Source: Bradyrhizobium manausense | GTDB taxonomy: Bacteria > Pseudomonadota > Alphaproteobacteria > Rhizobiales > Xanthobacteraceae | Length of the DNA: 64,000 bases | Assembly: GCF_018130615.1 (NCBI RefSeq) | Contig: NZ_JAFCKB010000003.1 | Span: 186,001 to 250,000, forward strand | Reading direction: 5' to 3' | Shown here: piece by piece, positions 16,157 through 24,773 of the stretch | How the letters are laid out: every line of letters begins with the position of its first letter | How positions within the stretch are numbered: the stretch's first letter is position 1 | The notes under the pieces: model-generated | What the model saw: only the letters and a program-made list of their open reading frames with translations | Database searches by the model: none | Told to the model about the DNA's origin: nothing | Program-made: the position numbers and the translations under genes

Positions 16157-16166
16157 CGGCCAGATA

Positions 16167-16201
16167 CTGAAGGCAAGTCCTTGAAGGCAAGTCCTTGAAG
16201 G
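16167..16201. repeat. Tandem 14-bp repeat, two and a half copies
   Basis: The unit TTGAAGGCAAGTCC (first copy CTGAAGGCAAGTCC) is repeated at 16167-16180, 16181-16194 and partly 16195-16201, between the Usp and CBS genes. It may be a slippage product; no function is evident. Confidence 0.75.
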
Positions 16202-16236
16202 TTTGGCCGGCAGAGAACAATCAATGAGGACGCGCC

Positions 16237-16662
16237 GTGTACAAATTCCTTGAACAGACCGTCGAAAGCTACATGACGCGCAACGTCCGCACGGTGCAGC
16301 GTGACCACAATCTGCTCGCACTCAGCGAGATGTTCGAGCAGGACGACTTCAACTCTTATCCGGTCGAGGACGACGGCCAGGTCGTCGGCATCGTCACCAA
16401 ATTCGACATCCTGAAGTGCTTTGCGTTCACGCCGAGCCAGATGTTGCCGCGCTATCACGACCTGATGAGTCGCAAGGTCGGCGACGTCATGACGCCGGAG
16501 TTCATCTATGTCAGCCCCGACACGCGGCTGACGCGCGTGCTCCAGATCATGGTCGAGCACCGGATCCGCAGCATCATCGTGCTCGACGGCACCCAAAAGC
16601 TGGTCGGCATCGTTGCGCGCGAAGACGTCATCGCGGCGCTGAAGGCAACCGCGAGCGACTGA
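16237..16662 (+). CDS. Two-CBS-domain protein
   Basis: The 141-residue protein is almost entirely a pair of CBS domains, about residues 10-65 (YMTRNVRTVQRDHNLLALSE) and 85-138 (VMTPEFIYVSPDTRLTRVLQ). CBS pairs bind adenosine ligands such as AMP or ATP and regulate partner proteins. It has no catalytic domain. The GTG start is supported by GAGGA about 8 nt upstream. Its place between a Usp gene and fixN suggests that it reports cell energy state under micro-oxic conditions; this is inference from position. Confidence 0.87.
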   Translation: MYKFLEQTVESYMTRNVRTVQRDHNLLALSEMFEQDDFNSYPVEDDGQVVGIVTKFDILKCFAFTPSQMLPRYHDLMSRKVGDVMTPEFIYVSPDTRLTRVLQIMVEHRIRSIIVLDGTQKLVGIVAREDVIAALKATASD

Positions 16663-16803
16663 CGAGACGTCCTCAAATCCTGCGGTTCCAGGCCCCGTGA
16701 TTTCCCGGAGACGGCAGCGCGCGATGGGCTCGGCGCGATGTCCAGGCGCTTGATATCGTTCGCCAACCTTCAGCGGCCTCACATTAACAGAAATCCATCC
16801 ATC

Positions 16804-16817
16804 TTGATTTCAATCAA
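16804..16817 (+). promoter_or_regulatory. FixK2 box of the fixNOQP promoter
   Basis: TTGATTTCAATCAA is a perfect TTGA-N6-TCAA palindrome. Its centre is about 64 nt before the fixN start, which fits class II activation by FixK2 with a transcript start near 16852. Confidence 0.88.
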
Positions 16818-16874
16818 TTCCTCGCGAGGGTGAATGTGTTTTCTGGCTGCGTGTTCTTTCAGAGAGAATCCGCG

Positions 16875-18524
16875 ATGCCCCAGCCCTCCATCTCGAAAAC
16901 CATGACGACAGGCGAAAGCGGCTTGGCGTTCATATTCGCGGTCACTGCCTTCCTGTGCCTGATCGCCTCGGCCAAGGCGCTCGATGCGCCCTTCGCCTTC
17001 CACGCCGCACTGAGCGCGGCGGCGAGCCTGGCCGCGGTGTTCTTCATCATCAACCGCTACTACGACCGCCCGGCGGCGCTGCCGCCCGCGGAGATCAATG
17101 GACGGCCCAACTACAACATGGGTCCGATCAAGTTCACCGCATTCATGGCAATGTTCTGGGGCATCGCCGGCTTCCTGGTCGGGCTCATCATCGCCTCGCA
17201 GCTGGCCTGGCCCGCGCTGAACTTCGATCTGCCCTGGATCCAATTCGGCCGGCTGCGGCCGCTGCACACCTCCGCCGTGATCTTCGCCTTCGGCGGCAAC
17301 GTGCTGATCGGCACGTCCTTCTACGTGGTGCAGAAATCCTGCCGCGCGCGCCTCGTCGGCGATCTCGCGCCCTGGTTCGTCGTGCTGGGCTACAACTATT
17401 TCATCCTCATCGCCGGCACGGGCTATCTGCTCGGCGTCACTCAGTCGAAGGAATATGCCGAGCCTGAATGGTACGCCGACCTCTGGCTGACCATCGTCTG
17501 GGTCGCCTATCTGCTCGTTTTCCTTGGCACCATTATCAAGCGCAAGGAACCGCACATCTTCGTCGCGAACTGGTTCTATCTCGCCTTCATCGTGACGATC
17601 GCGGTTCTGCATCTGGGCAACAACCCCGCGCTGCCGGTGTCGTTCTTCGGCTCCAAATCCTACATCGCCTGGGGCGGCATCCAGGATGCCATGTTCCAGT
17701 GGTGGTACGGCCATAACGCGGTCGGCTTCTTCCTGACCGCCGGCTTCCTCGCCATCATGTACTACTTCATCCCGAAGCGCGCCGAGCGGCCGGTCTATTC
17801 CTACCGGCTCTCGATCATCCACTTCTGGGCGCTGATCTTCCTCTACATCTGGGCCGGCCCGCACCATCTGCACTACACGGCGCTGCCGGATTGGACGCAG
17901 ACGCTCGGCATGACCTTCTCGATCATGCTGTGGATGCCCTCCTGGGGCGGCATGATCAACGGCCTGATGACGCTGTCGGGCGCCTGGGACAAGCTGCGGA
18001 CCGACCCCGTGCTGCGCATGCTGGTCGTCTCCGTCGCCTTCTACGGCATGTCGACCTTCGAAGGCCCGATGATGTCGATCAAGGTGGTCAACTCGCTCAG
18101 CCACTACACCGATTGGACCATCGGCCACGTGCATTCCGGCGCGCTCGGCTGGGTCGGCTTCGTCTCCTTCGGCGCGCTGTACTGCCTGGTGCCGTGGGTC
18201 TGGAATCGCAAGGGCCTCTACAGCCTCAAGCTCGTCAACTGGCACTTCTGGATCGCCACGCTCGGCATCGTTCTCTACATCTCCGCGATGTGGGTGTCCG
18301 GCATCCTCCAGGGCCTGATGTGGCGCGCCTACACCTCGCTCGGCTTCCTCGAATATTCCTTCATCGAGACCGTCGAGGCGATGCATCCCTTCTACATCAT
18401 CCGTGCCGCCGGCGGGGCGCTGTTCCTGATCGGCGCGCTGATCATGGCCTACAATCTCTGGATGACCGTTCGCGTCGGCGAGCAGGAAGTCCAGATGCCC
18501 GTCGCTCTTCAGCCGGCGGAATGA
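16875..18524 (+). CDS. fixN: FixN (CcoN), catalytic subunit of cbb3 cytochrome oxidase
   Basis: FixN is the membrane subunit that reduces oxygen to water with very high affinity, using haem b and a haem b3-CuB centre. The protein has about twelve membrane segments and conserved histidine-rich blocks: [43 protein letters not shown] and [19 protein letters not shown] 16875 is preferred to the longer GTG 16830 because AGAGAG precedes it, giving 549 residues as in B. japonicum FixN. It heads fixNOQP, with 10 nt to fixO, and has a FixK2 box upstream. It supports respiration at nanomolar oxygen, as needed in nodules. Confidence 0.97.
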   Translation: MPQPSISKTMTTGESGLAFIFAVTAFLCLIASAKALDAPFAFHAALSAAASLAAVFFIINRYYDRPAALPPAEINGRPNYNMGPIKFTAFMAMFWGIAGFLVGLIIASQLAWPALNFDLPWIQFGRLRPLHTSAVIFAFGGNVLIGTSFYVVQKSCRARLVGDLAPWFVVLGYNYFILIAGTGYLLGVTQSKEYAEPEWYADLWLTIVWVAYLLVFLGTIIKRKEPHIFVANWFYLAFIVTIAVLHLGNNPALPVSFFGSKSYIAWGGIQDAMFQWWYGHNAVGFFLTAGFLAIMYYFIPKRAERPVYSYRLSIIHFWALIFLYIWAGPHHLHYTALPDWTQTLGMTFSIMLWMPSWGGMINGLMTLSGAWDKLRTDPVLRMLVVSVAFYGMSTFEGPMMSIKVVNSLSHYTDWTIGHVHSGALGWVGFVSFGALYCLVPWVWNRKGLYSLKLVNWHFWIATLGIVLYISAMWVSGILQGLMWRAYTSLGFLEYSFIETVEAMHPFYIIRAAGGALFLIGALIMAYNLWMTVRVGEQEVQMPVALQPAE

Positions 18525-18534
18525 GGAGCTTCCC

Positions 18535-19269
18535 ATGTCGTTCTGGACACGCCACCAAGTCTTCGAAAAGAACTCGATCATCCTGGTCGTCGGCATTCTG
18601 CTGGTGATCGCGATCGGCGGTCTCGTCGAGATCACGCCGCTGTTCTACCTCAAGAGCACGATCGAGGTGGTCGACGGCGTCAGGCCCTACACGCCGCTGG
18701 AGCTCGCCGGCCGCAACGTCTACGTCCGCGAGGGCTGCTATCTCTGCCATTCGCAGATGATCCGGCCTCTGCGCGACGAGGTCGAGCGCTACGGCCACTT
18801 CTCGCTAGCCGCCGAGAGCATGTTCGACCATCCGTTCCAGTGGGGCTCGAAGCGTACCGGGCCTGACCTTGCTCGCGTCGGCGCCAAATATTCCGACGAC
18901 TGGCACGTGACCCATCTGACCAACCCGCGTGCCATCGTGCCGCAGTCGGTGATGCCGGGCTATCCCTTCCTGGCTCAAACGGAGGTCAACACGGACACGA
19001 TTGCCGACCACATGCGTACGCTGCGGACCGTCGGCGTGCCCTATACCGACGACCAGATCGCCAACGCGGCCGCCGACATGAAGGCCCAGGCCGATCCGGA
19101 CAATGCCGGCGGCGATGCCTTCACCAAGCGCTACGCCAAGGCCGTCGTGCGCAATTTCGACGGCAAGACCGGAACGCCGACCGAGATGGACGCGCTGATC
19201 GCGTACCTGCAGATGCTCGGCACGCTGGTCGACTTCAAGCTCTACAACGAGAAAGCCAATCTTCGCTGA
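18535..19269 (+). CDS. fixO: FixO (CcoO), monohaem cytochrome c subunit of cbb3 oxidase
   Basis: FixO passes electrons to FixN. It has one N-terminal membrane anchor (about residues 15-35) and a periplasmic domain with a single haem c site, C68-YL-C71-H72 in [11 protein letters not shown]. The likely axial methionine is in QSVMPGYPF. At 244 residues it has the usual length. GAGGAG lies before ATG 18535, 10 nt after the fixN stop. Confidence 0.97.
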   Translation: MSFWTRHQVFEKNSIILVVGILLVIAIGGLVEITPLFYLKSTIEVVDGVRPYTPLELAGRNVYVREGCYLCHSQMIRPLRDEVERYGHFSLAAESMFDHPFQWGSKRTGPDLARVGAKYSDDWHVTHLTNPRAIVPQSVMPGYPFLAQTEVNTDTIADHMRTLRTVGVPYTDDQIANAAADMKAQADPDNAGGDAFTKRYAKAVVRNFDGKTGTPTEMDALIAYLQMLGTLVDFKLYNEKANLR

Positions 19270-19282
19270 GAAGGCATCACCG

Positions 19283-19447
19283 ATGAAAGCCATCCTGACA
19301 CTCGACAATCTCGCGTCCGGTCTCGTGACCACGATCTGGACGCCAGTCTTCGTCGCGATCTTTCTCGCGATCATCGCCTACGCGTTTTGGCCTCGCAACA
19401 AGGCTGTGTTCGACGAAGCGGCCAGCCTGCCGCTGCGGGAGGAGTGA
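19283..19447 (+). CDS. fixQ: FixQ (CcoQ), small membrane subunit of cbb3 oxidase
   Basis: This 54-residue protein has one membrane segment (TPVFVAIFLAIIAYAFW, about residues 20-36) followed by a charged tail, NKAVFDEAASLPLREE. CcoQ proteins stabilise the oxidase or tune its assembly. The gene lies between fixO and fixP with gaps of 13 and 6 nt, exactly where fixQ is expected, which settles the assignment despite the small size. Confidence 0.93.
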   Translation: MKAILTLDNLASGLVTTIWTPVFVAIFLAIIAYAFWPRNKAVFDEAASLPLREE

Positions 19448-19453
19448 GAGATC

Positions 19454-20326
19454 ATGACCGACCATAGTGAAATCGATTCCGTCACCGGCAGGGCCACGAC
19501 CGGGCATGAGTGGGACGGCATCAAGGAGCTCAACACGCCGCTGCCGCGCTGGTGGGTGATCTGCTTCTACCTGACCATCGTTTGGGCGGTCGCCTATTGG
19601 GTCGTCTATCCGGCCTGGCCGCTGATATCGAGCAACACGACGGGCCTGTTCGGCTACTCGTCGCGCGCCGACGTCGCGGTCGAGCTTGCCAATCTCGAGA
19701 AGATCCGGGGTGACAAGATGGCGGCACTCGGCACTGCCTCGCTCGCCGACATCGAGAAGGACCCGGCCTTGCTGGCGCTCGCTCGCGCCAAGGGCAAGAC
19801 CGTGTTCGGCGACAATTGCGCGCCGTGCCATGGCTCCGGCGCTGCCGGCGCCAAGGGCTTCCCGAACCTGAACGACGACGACTGGCTGTGGGGCGGCACG
19901 CTCGACCAGATCATGCAGACCATCCAGTTCGGCGCACGCTCCGGCCACGCCAAGACGCATGAGGGCCAGATGCTGGCCTTCGGCAAGGACGGCGTGCTGA
20001 AGCCAGAAGAGATCGTCACGGTCGCCAATTACGTGCGCTCGCTGTCCGGCCTCTCGACCAGGAAGGGTTATGACGCCGCCAAGGGTGAGAAGATCTTCGT
20101 CGACAATTGCGTCGCCTGCCATGGCGATGGCGGCAAGGGCAACCAGGAACTCGGCGCGCCCAATCTGACCGACAAGATCTGGCTCTACGGCTCCGACGAG
20201 GCGGTCCTGATCGAGACCATCGGCAATGGCCGCGCCGGCGTCATGCCGGCCTGGGAAGGGCGGCTCGATCCCGCCACCATCAAGGCGATGGCAGTCTACG
20301 TCCACTCGCTGGGCGGTGGAAAATAG
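19454..20326 (+). CDS. fixP: FixP (CcoP), dihaem cytochrome c subunit of cbb3 oxidase
   Basis: FixP takes electrons from soluble cytochrome c and passes them on within the oxidase. A single membrane anchor (about residues 34-56) follows a cytoplasmic N-terminus, and the periplasmic part has two haem c sites: C122-AP-C125-H126 and C219-VA-C222-H223. The 290-residue length is normal. GGAGGAG inside the end of fixQ serves as its ribosome site. A strong hairpin follows the stop, closing fixNOQP. Confidence 0.97.
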   Translation: MTDHSEIDSVTGRATTGHEWDGIKELNTPLPRWWVICFYLTIVWAVAYWVVYPAWPLISSNTTGLFGYSSRADVAVELANLEKIRGDKMAALGTASLADIEKDPALLALARAKGKTVFGDNCAPCHGSGAAGAKGFPNLNDDDWLWGGTLDQIMQTIQFGARSGHAKTHEGQMLAFGKDGVLKPEEIVTVANYVRSLSGLSTRKGYDAAKGEKIFVDNCVACHGDGGKGNQELGAPNLTDKIWLYGSDEAVLIETIGNGRAGVMPAWEGRLDPATIKAMAVYVHSLGGGK

Positions 20327-20338
20327 CCTCATGGCGAC

Positions 20339-20368
20339 AAGCGGGGGCGAACAAAAATGCCCCCGCTT
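20339..20368 (+). terminator. Terminator-like hairpin after fixP
   Basis: AAGCGGGGGC and GCCCCCGCTT form a perfect 10-bp stem around a loop of A-rich sequence. No long T run follows. Its last two bases are the first two of the FixK2 box of fixG. Confidence 0.7.
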
Positions 20369-20380
20369 GAGCTGGATCAA
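20367..20380 (+). promoter_or_regulatory. FixK2 box of the fixGHIS promoter
   Basis: TTGAGCTGGATCAA is a perfect TTGA-N6-TCAA palindrome centred about 63 nt before the fixG start, the same geometry as at fixN. This makes fixGHIS a separate FixK2-controlled unit rather than only a readthrough product of fixNOQP. Confidence 0.87.
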
Positions 20381-20436
20381 CTGACCCAGCGGCGTCGGGT
20401 CTAGGTTTAATCGCACCTCTTCGAGAGTCCCGAGCG

Positions 20437-21903
20437 ATGAACAAGACCGTAAACCCGAAAGACCTCACACCGGTTGATGACAACGGGCCGCTCTATGCAG
20501 CCCGCAAGAAGGTTTATCCCCAGAGCGTCTCCGGCACCTTTCGCCGGATCAAATGGGGCCTGATGGCGTTCTGCCTCGGCGTCTACTACTTCCTGCCCTT
20601 CGTGCGCTGGAACCGCGGCCTCGGCGCCCCCAGCCAGGCGGTGCTGATCGATCTCCCCAACAGCCGCTTCTACTTCTTCTTCATCGAGCTGTGGCCGCAG
20701 GAGGTCTACTACTTCACCGGCCTCTTGATCGTTGCCGCGGTGGCGCTGTTCCTGATGAACTCGGTCGGCGGCCGCATCTGGTGCGGCTATCTCTGCCCGC
20801 AGACGGTCTGGACCGACCTGTTCTACGCGGTCGAGCGCCTCGTCGAGGGCGACCGCCGCGAGCGGATGCGGAAGGATAAATCGGCCGGTACGCTGACGAT
20901 CAAGCGCGCCTCCGAGATCGGGCTCAAGCACGCGATCTGGCTCATGATCGCCTGGTGGACCGGTGGCGCCTGGGTGCTCTATTTCAACGACGCCCCGACG
21001 CTGGTGAAAGAGCTCCTGACCTTCCAGGCGCCGATGATCGCCTATAGCTGGATCGGCATCCTGACGGCCACGACCTACGTACTGGCCGGTTACATGCGCG
21101 AGCAGGTCTGCACCTATATGTGCCCGTGGCCGCGCATCCAGGCTGCGCTCACCGACGAATGGGCGCTCAACGTCACCTATCGCTACGACCGCGGCGAGAA
21201 GCGCACCTCGGTCAAGAAGGCCGCGGAGCTGCGCGCGCTCGGCGAGCAGGTCGGCGATTGTGTCGACTGCTACCAATGCGTCGCGGTCTGCCCGACCGGC
21301 ATCGATATCCGCAACGGACCGCAGCTCGAATGCATCCAGTGCGGGCTCTGCATCGACGCCTGCGACAACGTGATGACCAAGATCGGTCGGCCGAAGCGGC
21401 TGATCGGCTATGACAACGACATCAACATCCATCGCCGCCAGGAAGGCAAGCCGCCGGTCTACCGCATCGTCCGGGCCCGCACGGTGGTCTACAGCGCGAT
21501 CATTGCCGCGGTCGGCGGCATCATGATCTATACGCTCGCGACCCGTAGCCTGCTCGACGTCAACGTGCTGCACGACCGCAACCCGGTCGCGGTCAAGCTC
21601 AGCGACGGCTCGATCCGAAATGCCTATACGGTGCGGCTGTTGAACAAGAGCGGCTACGATCGCGTCATCGCGATCGACGCCGATGGCCCGGTCAATTCCA
21701 CGATTCACGTCGTCGGCGTCGATTCGGTAACGCCCGACAGGCCGATGATCGTGGTCCCGCGCGACTCCACCAGTGAGCTGCGCCTGCTCGTCACCGCGCC
21801 GGCCGACAACAATCCGGAGAAGTCGATCCCGGTGCACTTCCACGTTACCGATATCGGGCTTGGCGAGGTCGCCTCCACCACCGACAATTTCGTCGCGCCG
21901 TAA
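20437..21903 (+). CDS. fixG: FixG (CcoG), membrane iron-sulfur protein for cbb3 oxidase assembly
   Basis: FixG/CcoG is needed for cbb3 biogenesis; the family is linked to reduction of copper for the CuB site. The 488-residue protein has several membrane segments and a cytoplasmic ferredoxin-like domain with two 4Fe-4S motifs: C275-x2-C278-x2-C281-x3-C285-P and C299-x2-C302-x2-C305-x3-C309. Extra membrane-side cysteine motifs are GYLCPQ and CTYMCPWPR. The last 110 residues form an immunoglobulin-like periplasmic domain. GAGAGTCCCGAGCG precedes ATG 20437. fixH starts 15 nt downstream. Confidence 0.95.
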   Translation: MNKTVNPKDLTPVDDNGPLYAARKKVYPQSVSGTFRRIKWGLMAFCLGVYYFLPFVRWNRGLGAPSQAVLIDLPNSRFYFFFIELWPQEVYYFTGLLIVAAVALFLMNSVGGRIWCGYLCPQTVWTDLFYAVERLVEGDRRERMRKDKSAGTLTIKRASEIGLKHAIWLMIAWWTGGAWVLYFNDAPTLVKELLTFQAPMIAYSWIGILTATTYVLAGYMREQVCTYMCPWPRIQAALTDEWALNVTYRYDRGEKRTSVKKAAELRALGEQVGDCVDCYQCVAVCPTGIDIRNGPQLECIQCGLCIDACDNVMTKIGRPKRLIGYDNDINIHRRQEGKPPVYRIVRARTVVYSAIIAAVGGIMIYTLATRSLLDVNVLHDRNPVAVKLSDGSIRNAYTVRLLNKSGYDRVIAIDADGPVNSTIHVVGVDSVTPDRPMIVVPRDSTSELRLLVTAPADNNPEKSIPVHFHVTDIGLGEVASTTDNFVAP

Positions 21904-21918
21904 GTTCAGGAGATCGCC

Positions 21919-22404
21919 ATGGCCACCAAGCCGCTGACCGGAACCAAGGTGTTCCTGATGCTGGTCGCCTTCTTCGGGGTAGTGATCGGCGTCAACGTCA
22001 CCATGATGAAGCTCGCGATCGCGACGCTGCCCGGCACCGACGTCGACAGCCCCTATGCCGCGGGTCTCGCCTATGACCGCGAGATCTCGGCGGCGCAGGA
22101 CCAGGCCGCGCGCAAATGGAAAGTCAATGCGCATATCGAGCGGCGCGCCGATGGCAATGCCGTGCTGCAGGTCGAGGCGCGCGATGCGGCGGGTCAGCCG
22201 GTGAGCGGCTTGAAATTCGGCGGGCGCCTGGAGCGGCCGACCGACAAGCGCGCCGACCTTGCGGTCGAGCTCGCGGAAGCCGGCGTCGGCATTTATCGCG
22301 GCAACGCGGCCTCGGTTGCGCCGGGCCAGTGGGATCTCGTCATCGAGGGTGACGCCAAGGGTGAGCGCGTGTTCCTGTCGCGCAATCGCGTGATCCTGAA
22401 CTGA
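21919..22404 (+). CDS. fixH: FixH (CcoH), cbb3 oxidase assembly protein
   Basis: FixH is a single-span membrane protein that takes part in cbb3 maturation. The 161 residues have one N-terminal membrane segment (KVFLMLVAFFGVVIGVNVTM, about 10-30) followed by the FixH motif YAAGLAYDREI and a beta-rich periplasmic domain. It starts after CAGGAGATCGCC and is followed 9 nt later by fixI. Confidence 0.94.
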   Translation: MATKPLTGTKVFLMLVAFFGVVIGVNVTMMKLAIATLPGTDVDSPYAAGLAYDREISAAQDQAARKWKVNAHIERRADGNAVLQVEARDAAGQPVSGLKFGGRLERPTDKRADLAVELAEAGVGIYRGNAASVAPGQWDLVIEGDAKGERVFLSRNRVILN

Positions 22405-22413
22405 GGTCTTCCC

Positions 22414-24603
22414 ATGCAGGTGACACGCGATTTCTCTCACTACGTCCGCGCCGCGGGCGCAGGCATTCAGCATATCGATCTGGCGGTCGAGGGCGTTCAT
22501 TGCGCCGGCTGCATGGCCAAGATCGAGCGCGGTCTGCAGGCCATCCCGGATGTCACGATGGCACGGGTGAACCTCACCGACCGGCGCGTCGCGCTGGAAT
22601 GGAAACAGGGCACGCTCGATCCCGCCCGTTTCATCGATCGGCTCGAAGAGCTCGGCTACAAGGCCTATCCTTACGAAACCGAAAGCGCGGAAGCGACCGA
22701 GGTCGCCGAATCGCGCTTCCTGCTGCGTTGCCTCGGTGTCGCCGCGTTTGCCACCATGAACGTGATGATGCTGTCGATCCCGGTATGGTCGGGCAACGTC
22801 TCGGACATGCTGCCGGAGCAGCGCGACTTCTTCCACTGGCTGTCGGCGCTGATCGCGCTGCCGGCGGCGGCCTATGCCGGCCAGCCGTTCTTCCGTTCGG
22901 CCTGGCGTGCGCTGTCGAACAAGACCACCAACATGGACGTGCCGATTTCGATCGGCGTGTGTCTTGCACTCGGCATGTCCGTGGTCGAGACCGTCAACCA
23001 TGCCGAGCACGCCTACTTCGACGCGGCGATCATGCTGCTCACGTTCCTGCTGGTCGGTCGCTTCCTCGACCAGAACATGCGGCGGCGAACCCGCGCGGTC
23101 GCCGGCAATCTCGCGGCGTTGAAGGCGGAGACCGCGGCGAAGTTCGTCGGGCCTGATGAAATCTCGCAGGTGCCGGTCGTTGCGATCCATCCCGGCGACA
23201 TCGTGCTGCTGCGACCGGGCGAGCGCTGCGCCGTCGACGGCACCGTGATCGAGGGGCGCTCCGAGATCGACCAGAGCCTGATCACCGGCGAGACGCTCTA
23301 TGTCATGGCCGAGCACGGCACGCCGGTCTATGCCGGCTCGATGAATATCTCCGGGACGTTGCGGGTGCGGGTCTCGGCCGCGTCGGAAGCAACGCTGCTC
23401 GCCGAGATCACGCGCCTGCTCGACAATGCCCTGCAGGCTCGCTCGCGCTACATGCGGCTCGCCGACCGCGCTTCGCGGCTCTATGCGCCGGTGGTACATG
23501 CGACCGCGCTGATCACGATCCTTGGCTGGGTCATCGCGGGAGCGAACTGGCACGATGCGATCGTCACCGGCGTTGCGGTGCTCATCATCACCTGTCCCTG
23601 CGCGCTCGGCCTTGCCATTCCGACCGTGCAGACGGTGGCCTCGGGTGCGATGTTCAAGGCGGGCGTGCTGCTCAATTCCGGCGATGCCATCGAGCGGCTT
23701 GCCGAAGCCGACCACGTCATCTTCGACAAGACCGGCACGCTGACGCTGCCGGATCTCGACGTGACGAATGCGGCCGATATTCCTGCGGACGTCTTCGATC
23801 TCGCCGGCCGCCTCGCGCTGTCGAGCCATCATCCGGTCGCCGCTGCTGTCGCGCAGGCCGCCGGTGCAAAATCGCCGATCGTCGGTGCAGTCGAGGAGGC
23901 CGGGCAGGGCGTTCGTGCTGTGGTGGATGGTGTCGAGATCCGCCTTGGTCGGCCGTCCTTCTGCGGTGCCGAAGCTTTGGTCGGCGGCGTCACGCTCGAT
24001 CCCGAAGCGTCCGTCGTGGCGTTCAGCAAGGGGGCCGACAGGTTCATTCTCTCCGTGCGTCAGGGCCTGCGTCCGGATGCGCAGGCCGTGATCGCAGCGC
24101 TGAAGGACCGCAACATCGGCATCGAAATTCTCTCCGGCGACCGCGAGTCCGCCGTGATCGCGGCGGCTCATGCGCTGGGCGTTGCCGAATGGCGCGCGGG
24201 CGTCACGCCGGCCGACAAGATCGCGCGGATCGAGGAATTGAAACGGCGCGGCGCGAAAGTGCTGATGGTTGGCGACGGCATGAACGACGCGCCCTCGCTG
24301 GCGGCTGCCCATGTCTCGATGTCGCCGATCTCGGCCGCGCATCTCAGCCAGGCCACCGCCGATCTCGTCTTTCTCGGCCGGCCGCTGGCCCCTGTCATTG
24401 CGGCCATCGATTCCGCGCGCAAGGCGCTGCATCTGATGCGGCAAAATCTCTGGCTCGCGATCGGCTATAATGTGCTGGCCGTGCCGGTGGCGATCAGCGG
24501 CGTCGTGACGCCCCTGATTGCGGCGGCTGCCATGAGCGGGTCCTCGATCCTGGTGATGCTGAACTCGCTGCGCGCCCGCAGCGCCTCGCGGGAGTTCGTG
24601 TGA
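22414..24603 (+). CDS. fixI: FixI (CcoI), copper-exporting P1B-type ATPase for cbb3 assembly
   Basis: FixI supplies copper for the cbb3 oxidase by pumping it across the inner membrane. An N-terminal metal-binding domain carries C30-AG-C33. The membrane metal site is C394-P-C396, the phosphorylated aspartate is D438 in DKTGT, the HP motif is in SSHHPV near 472, and GDGMND lies at 620-625. All motifs are intact and the 729-residue length is normal. The TGA overlaps the ATG of fixS by one base (TGATG), implying coupled translation. Confidence 0.96.
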   Translation: MQVTRDFSHYVRAAGAGIQHIDLAVEGVHCAGCMAKIERGLQAIPDVTMARVNLTDRRVALEWKQGTLDPARFIDRLEELGYKAYPYETESAEATEVAESRFLLRCLGVAAFATMNVMMLSIPVWSGNVSDMLPEQRDFFHWLSALIALPAAAYAGQPFFRSAWRALSNKTTNMDVPISIGVCLALGMSVVETVNHAEHAYFDAAIMLLTFLLVGRFLDQNMRRRTRAVAGNLAALKAETAAKFVGPDEISQVPVVAIHPGDIVLLRPGERCAVDGTVIEGRSEIDQSLITGETLYVMAEHGTPVYAGSMNISGTLRVRVSAASEATLLAEITRLLDNALQARSRYMRLADRASRLYAPVVHATALITILGWVIAGANWHDAIVTGVAVLIITCPCALGLAIPTVQTVASGAMFKAGVLLNSGDAIERLAEADHVIFDKTGTLTLPDLDVTNAADIPADVFDLAGRLALSSHHPVAAAVAQAAGAKSPIVGAVEEAGQGVRAVVDGVEIRLGRPSFCGAEALVGGVTLDPEASVVAFSKGADRFILSVRQGLRPDAQAVIAALKDRNIGIEILSGDRESAVIAAAHALGVAEWRAGVTPADKIARIEELKRRGAKVLMVGDGMNDAPSLAAAHVSMSPISAAHLSQATADLVFLGRPLAPVIAAIDSARKALHLMRQNLWLAIGYNVLAVPVAISGVVTPLIAAAAMSGSSILVMLNSLRARSASREFV

Positions 24604-24773
24604 TGGAGATCCTGGTCTTCCTGGTGCCGCTGGCGCTGATGCTCGGAGGCGCCGGCCTCGTCGCCTTCCTCTGGTCGCTGCGCAGCGGCCAGTACGACGA
24701 TCTCGACGGCGCCGCCTGGCGCGCCATTGCCGACGACGATCCGCCGCCGCAGGAAGTGCCGGCGAAGCGCTAG
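24603..24773 (+). CDS. fixS: FixS (CcoS), small cbb3 oxidase maturation protein
   Basis: The 56-residue product has one membrane segment (ILVFLVPLALMLGGAGLVAF, about residues 3-22), then the typical FixS segment LWSLRSGQYDDLDGAAWR and an acidic, proline-rich tail. CcoS is needed for insertion of the redox cofactors into the oxidase. It overlaps the fixI stop by one base and its own stop overlaps the 3' end of the opposite MFS gene by 4 nt. Confidence 0.94.
   Translation: MEILVFLVPLALMLGGAGLVAFLWSLRSGQYDDLDGAAWRAIADDDPPPQEVPAKR

Noticed and set aside
16779-18635. 618-codon open frame antisense to fixN
   Set aside because: Shadow of fixN with skewed composition and no ribosome site or recognisable domain.
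20407-24444. Very long open frame (1345 codons) antisense to fixGHI
   Set aside because: It mirrors intact, strongly conserved fixG, fixH and fixI; its translation is low-complexity R/D/H-rich sequence typical of shadows in GC-rich DNA.
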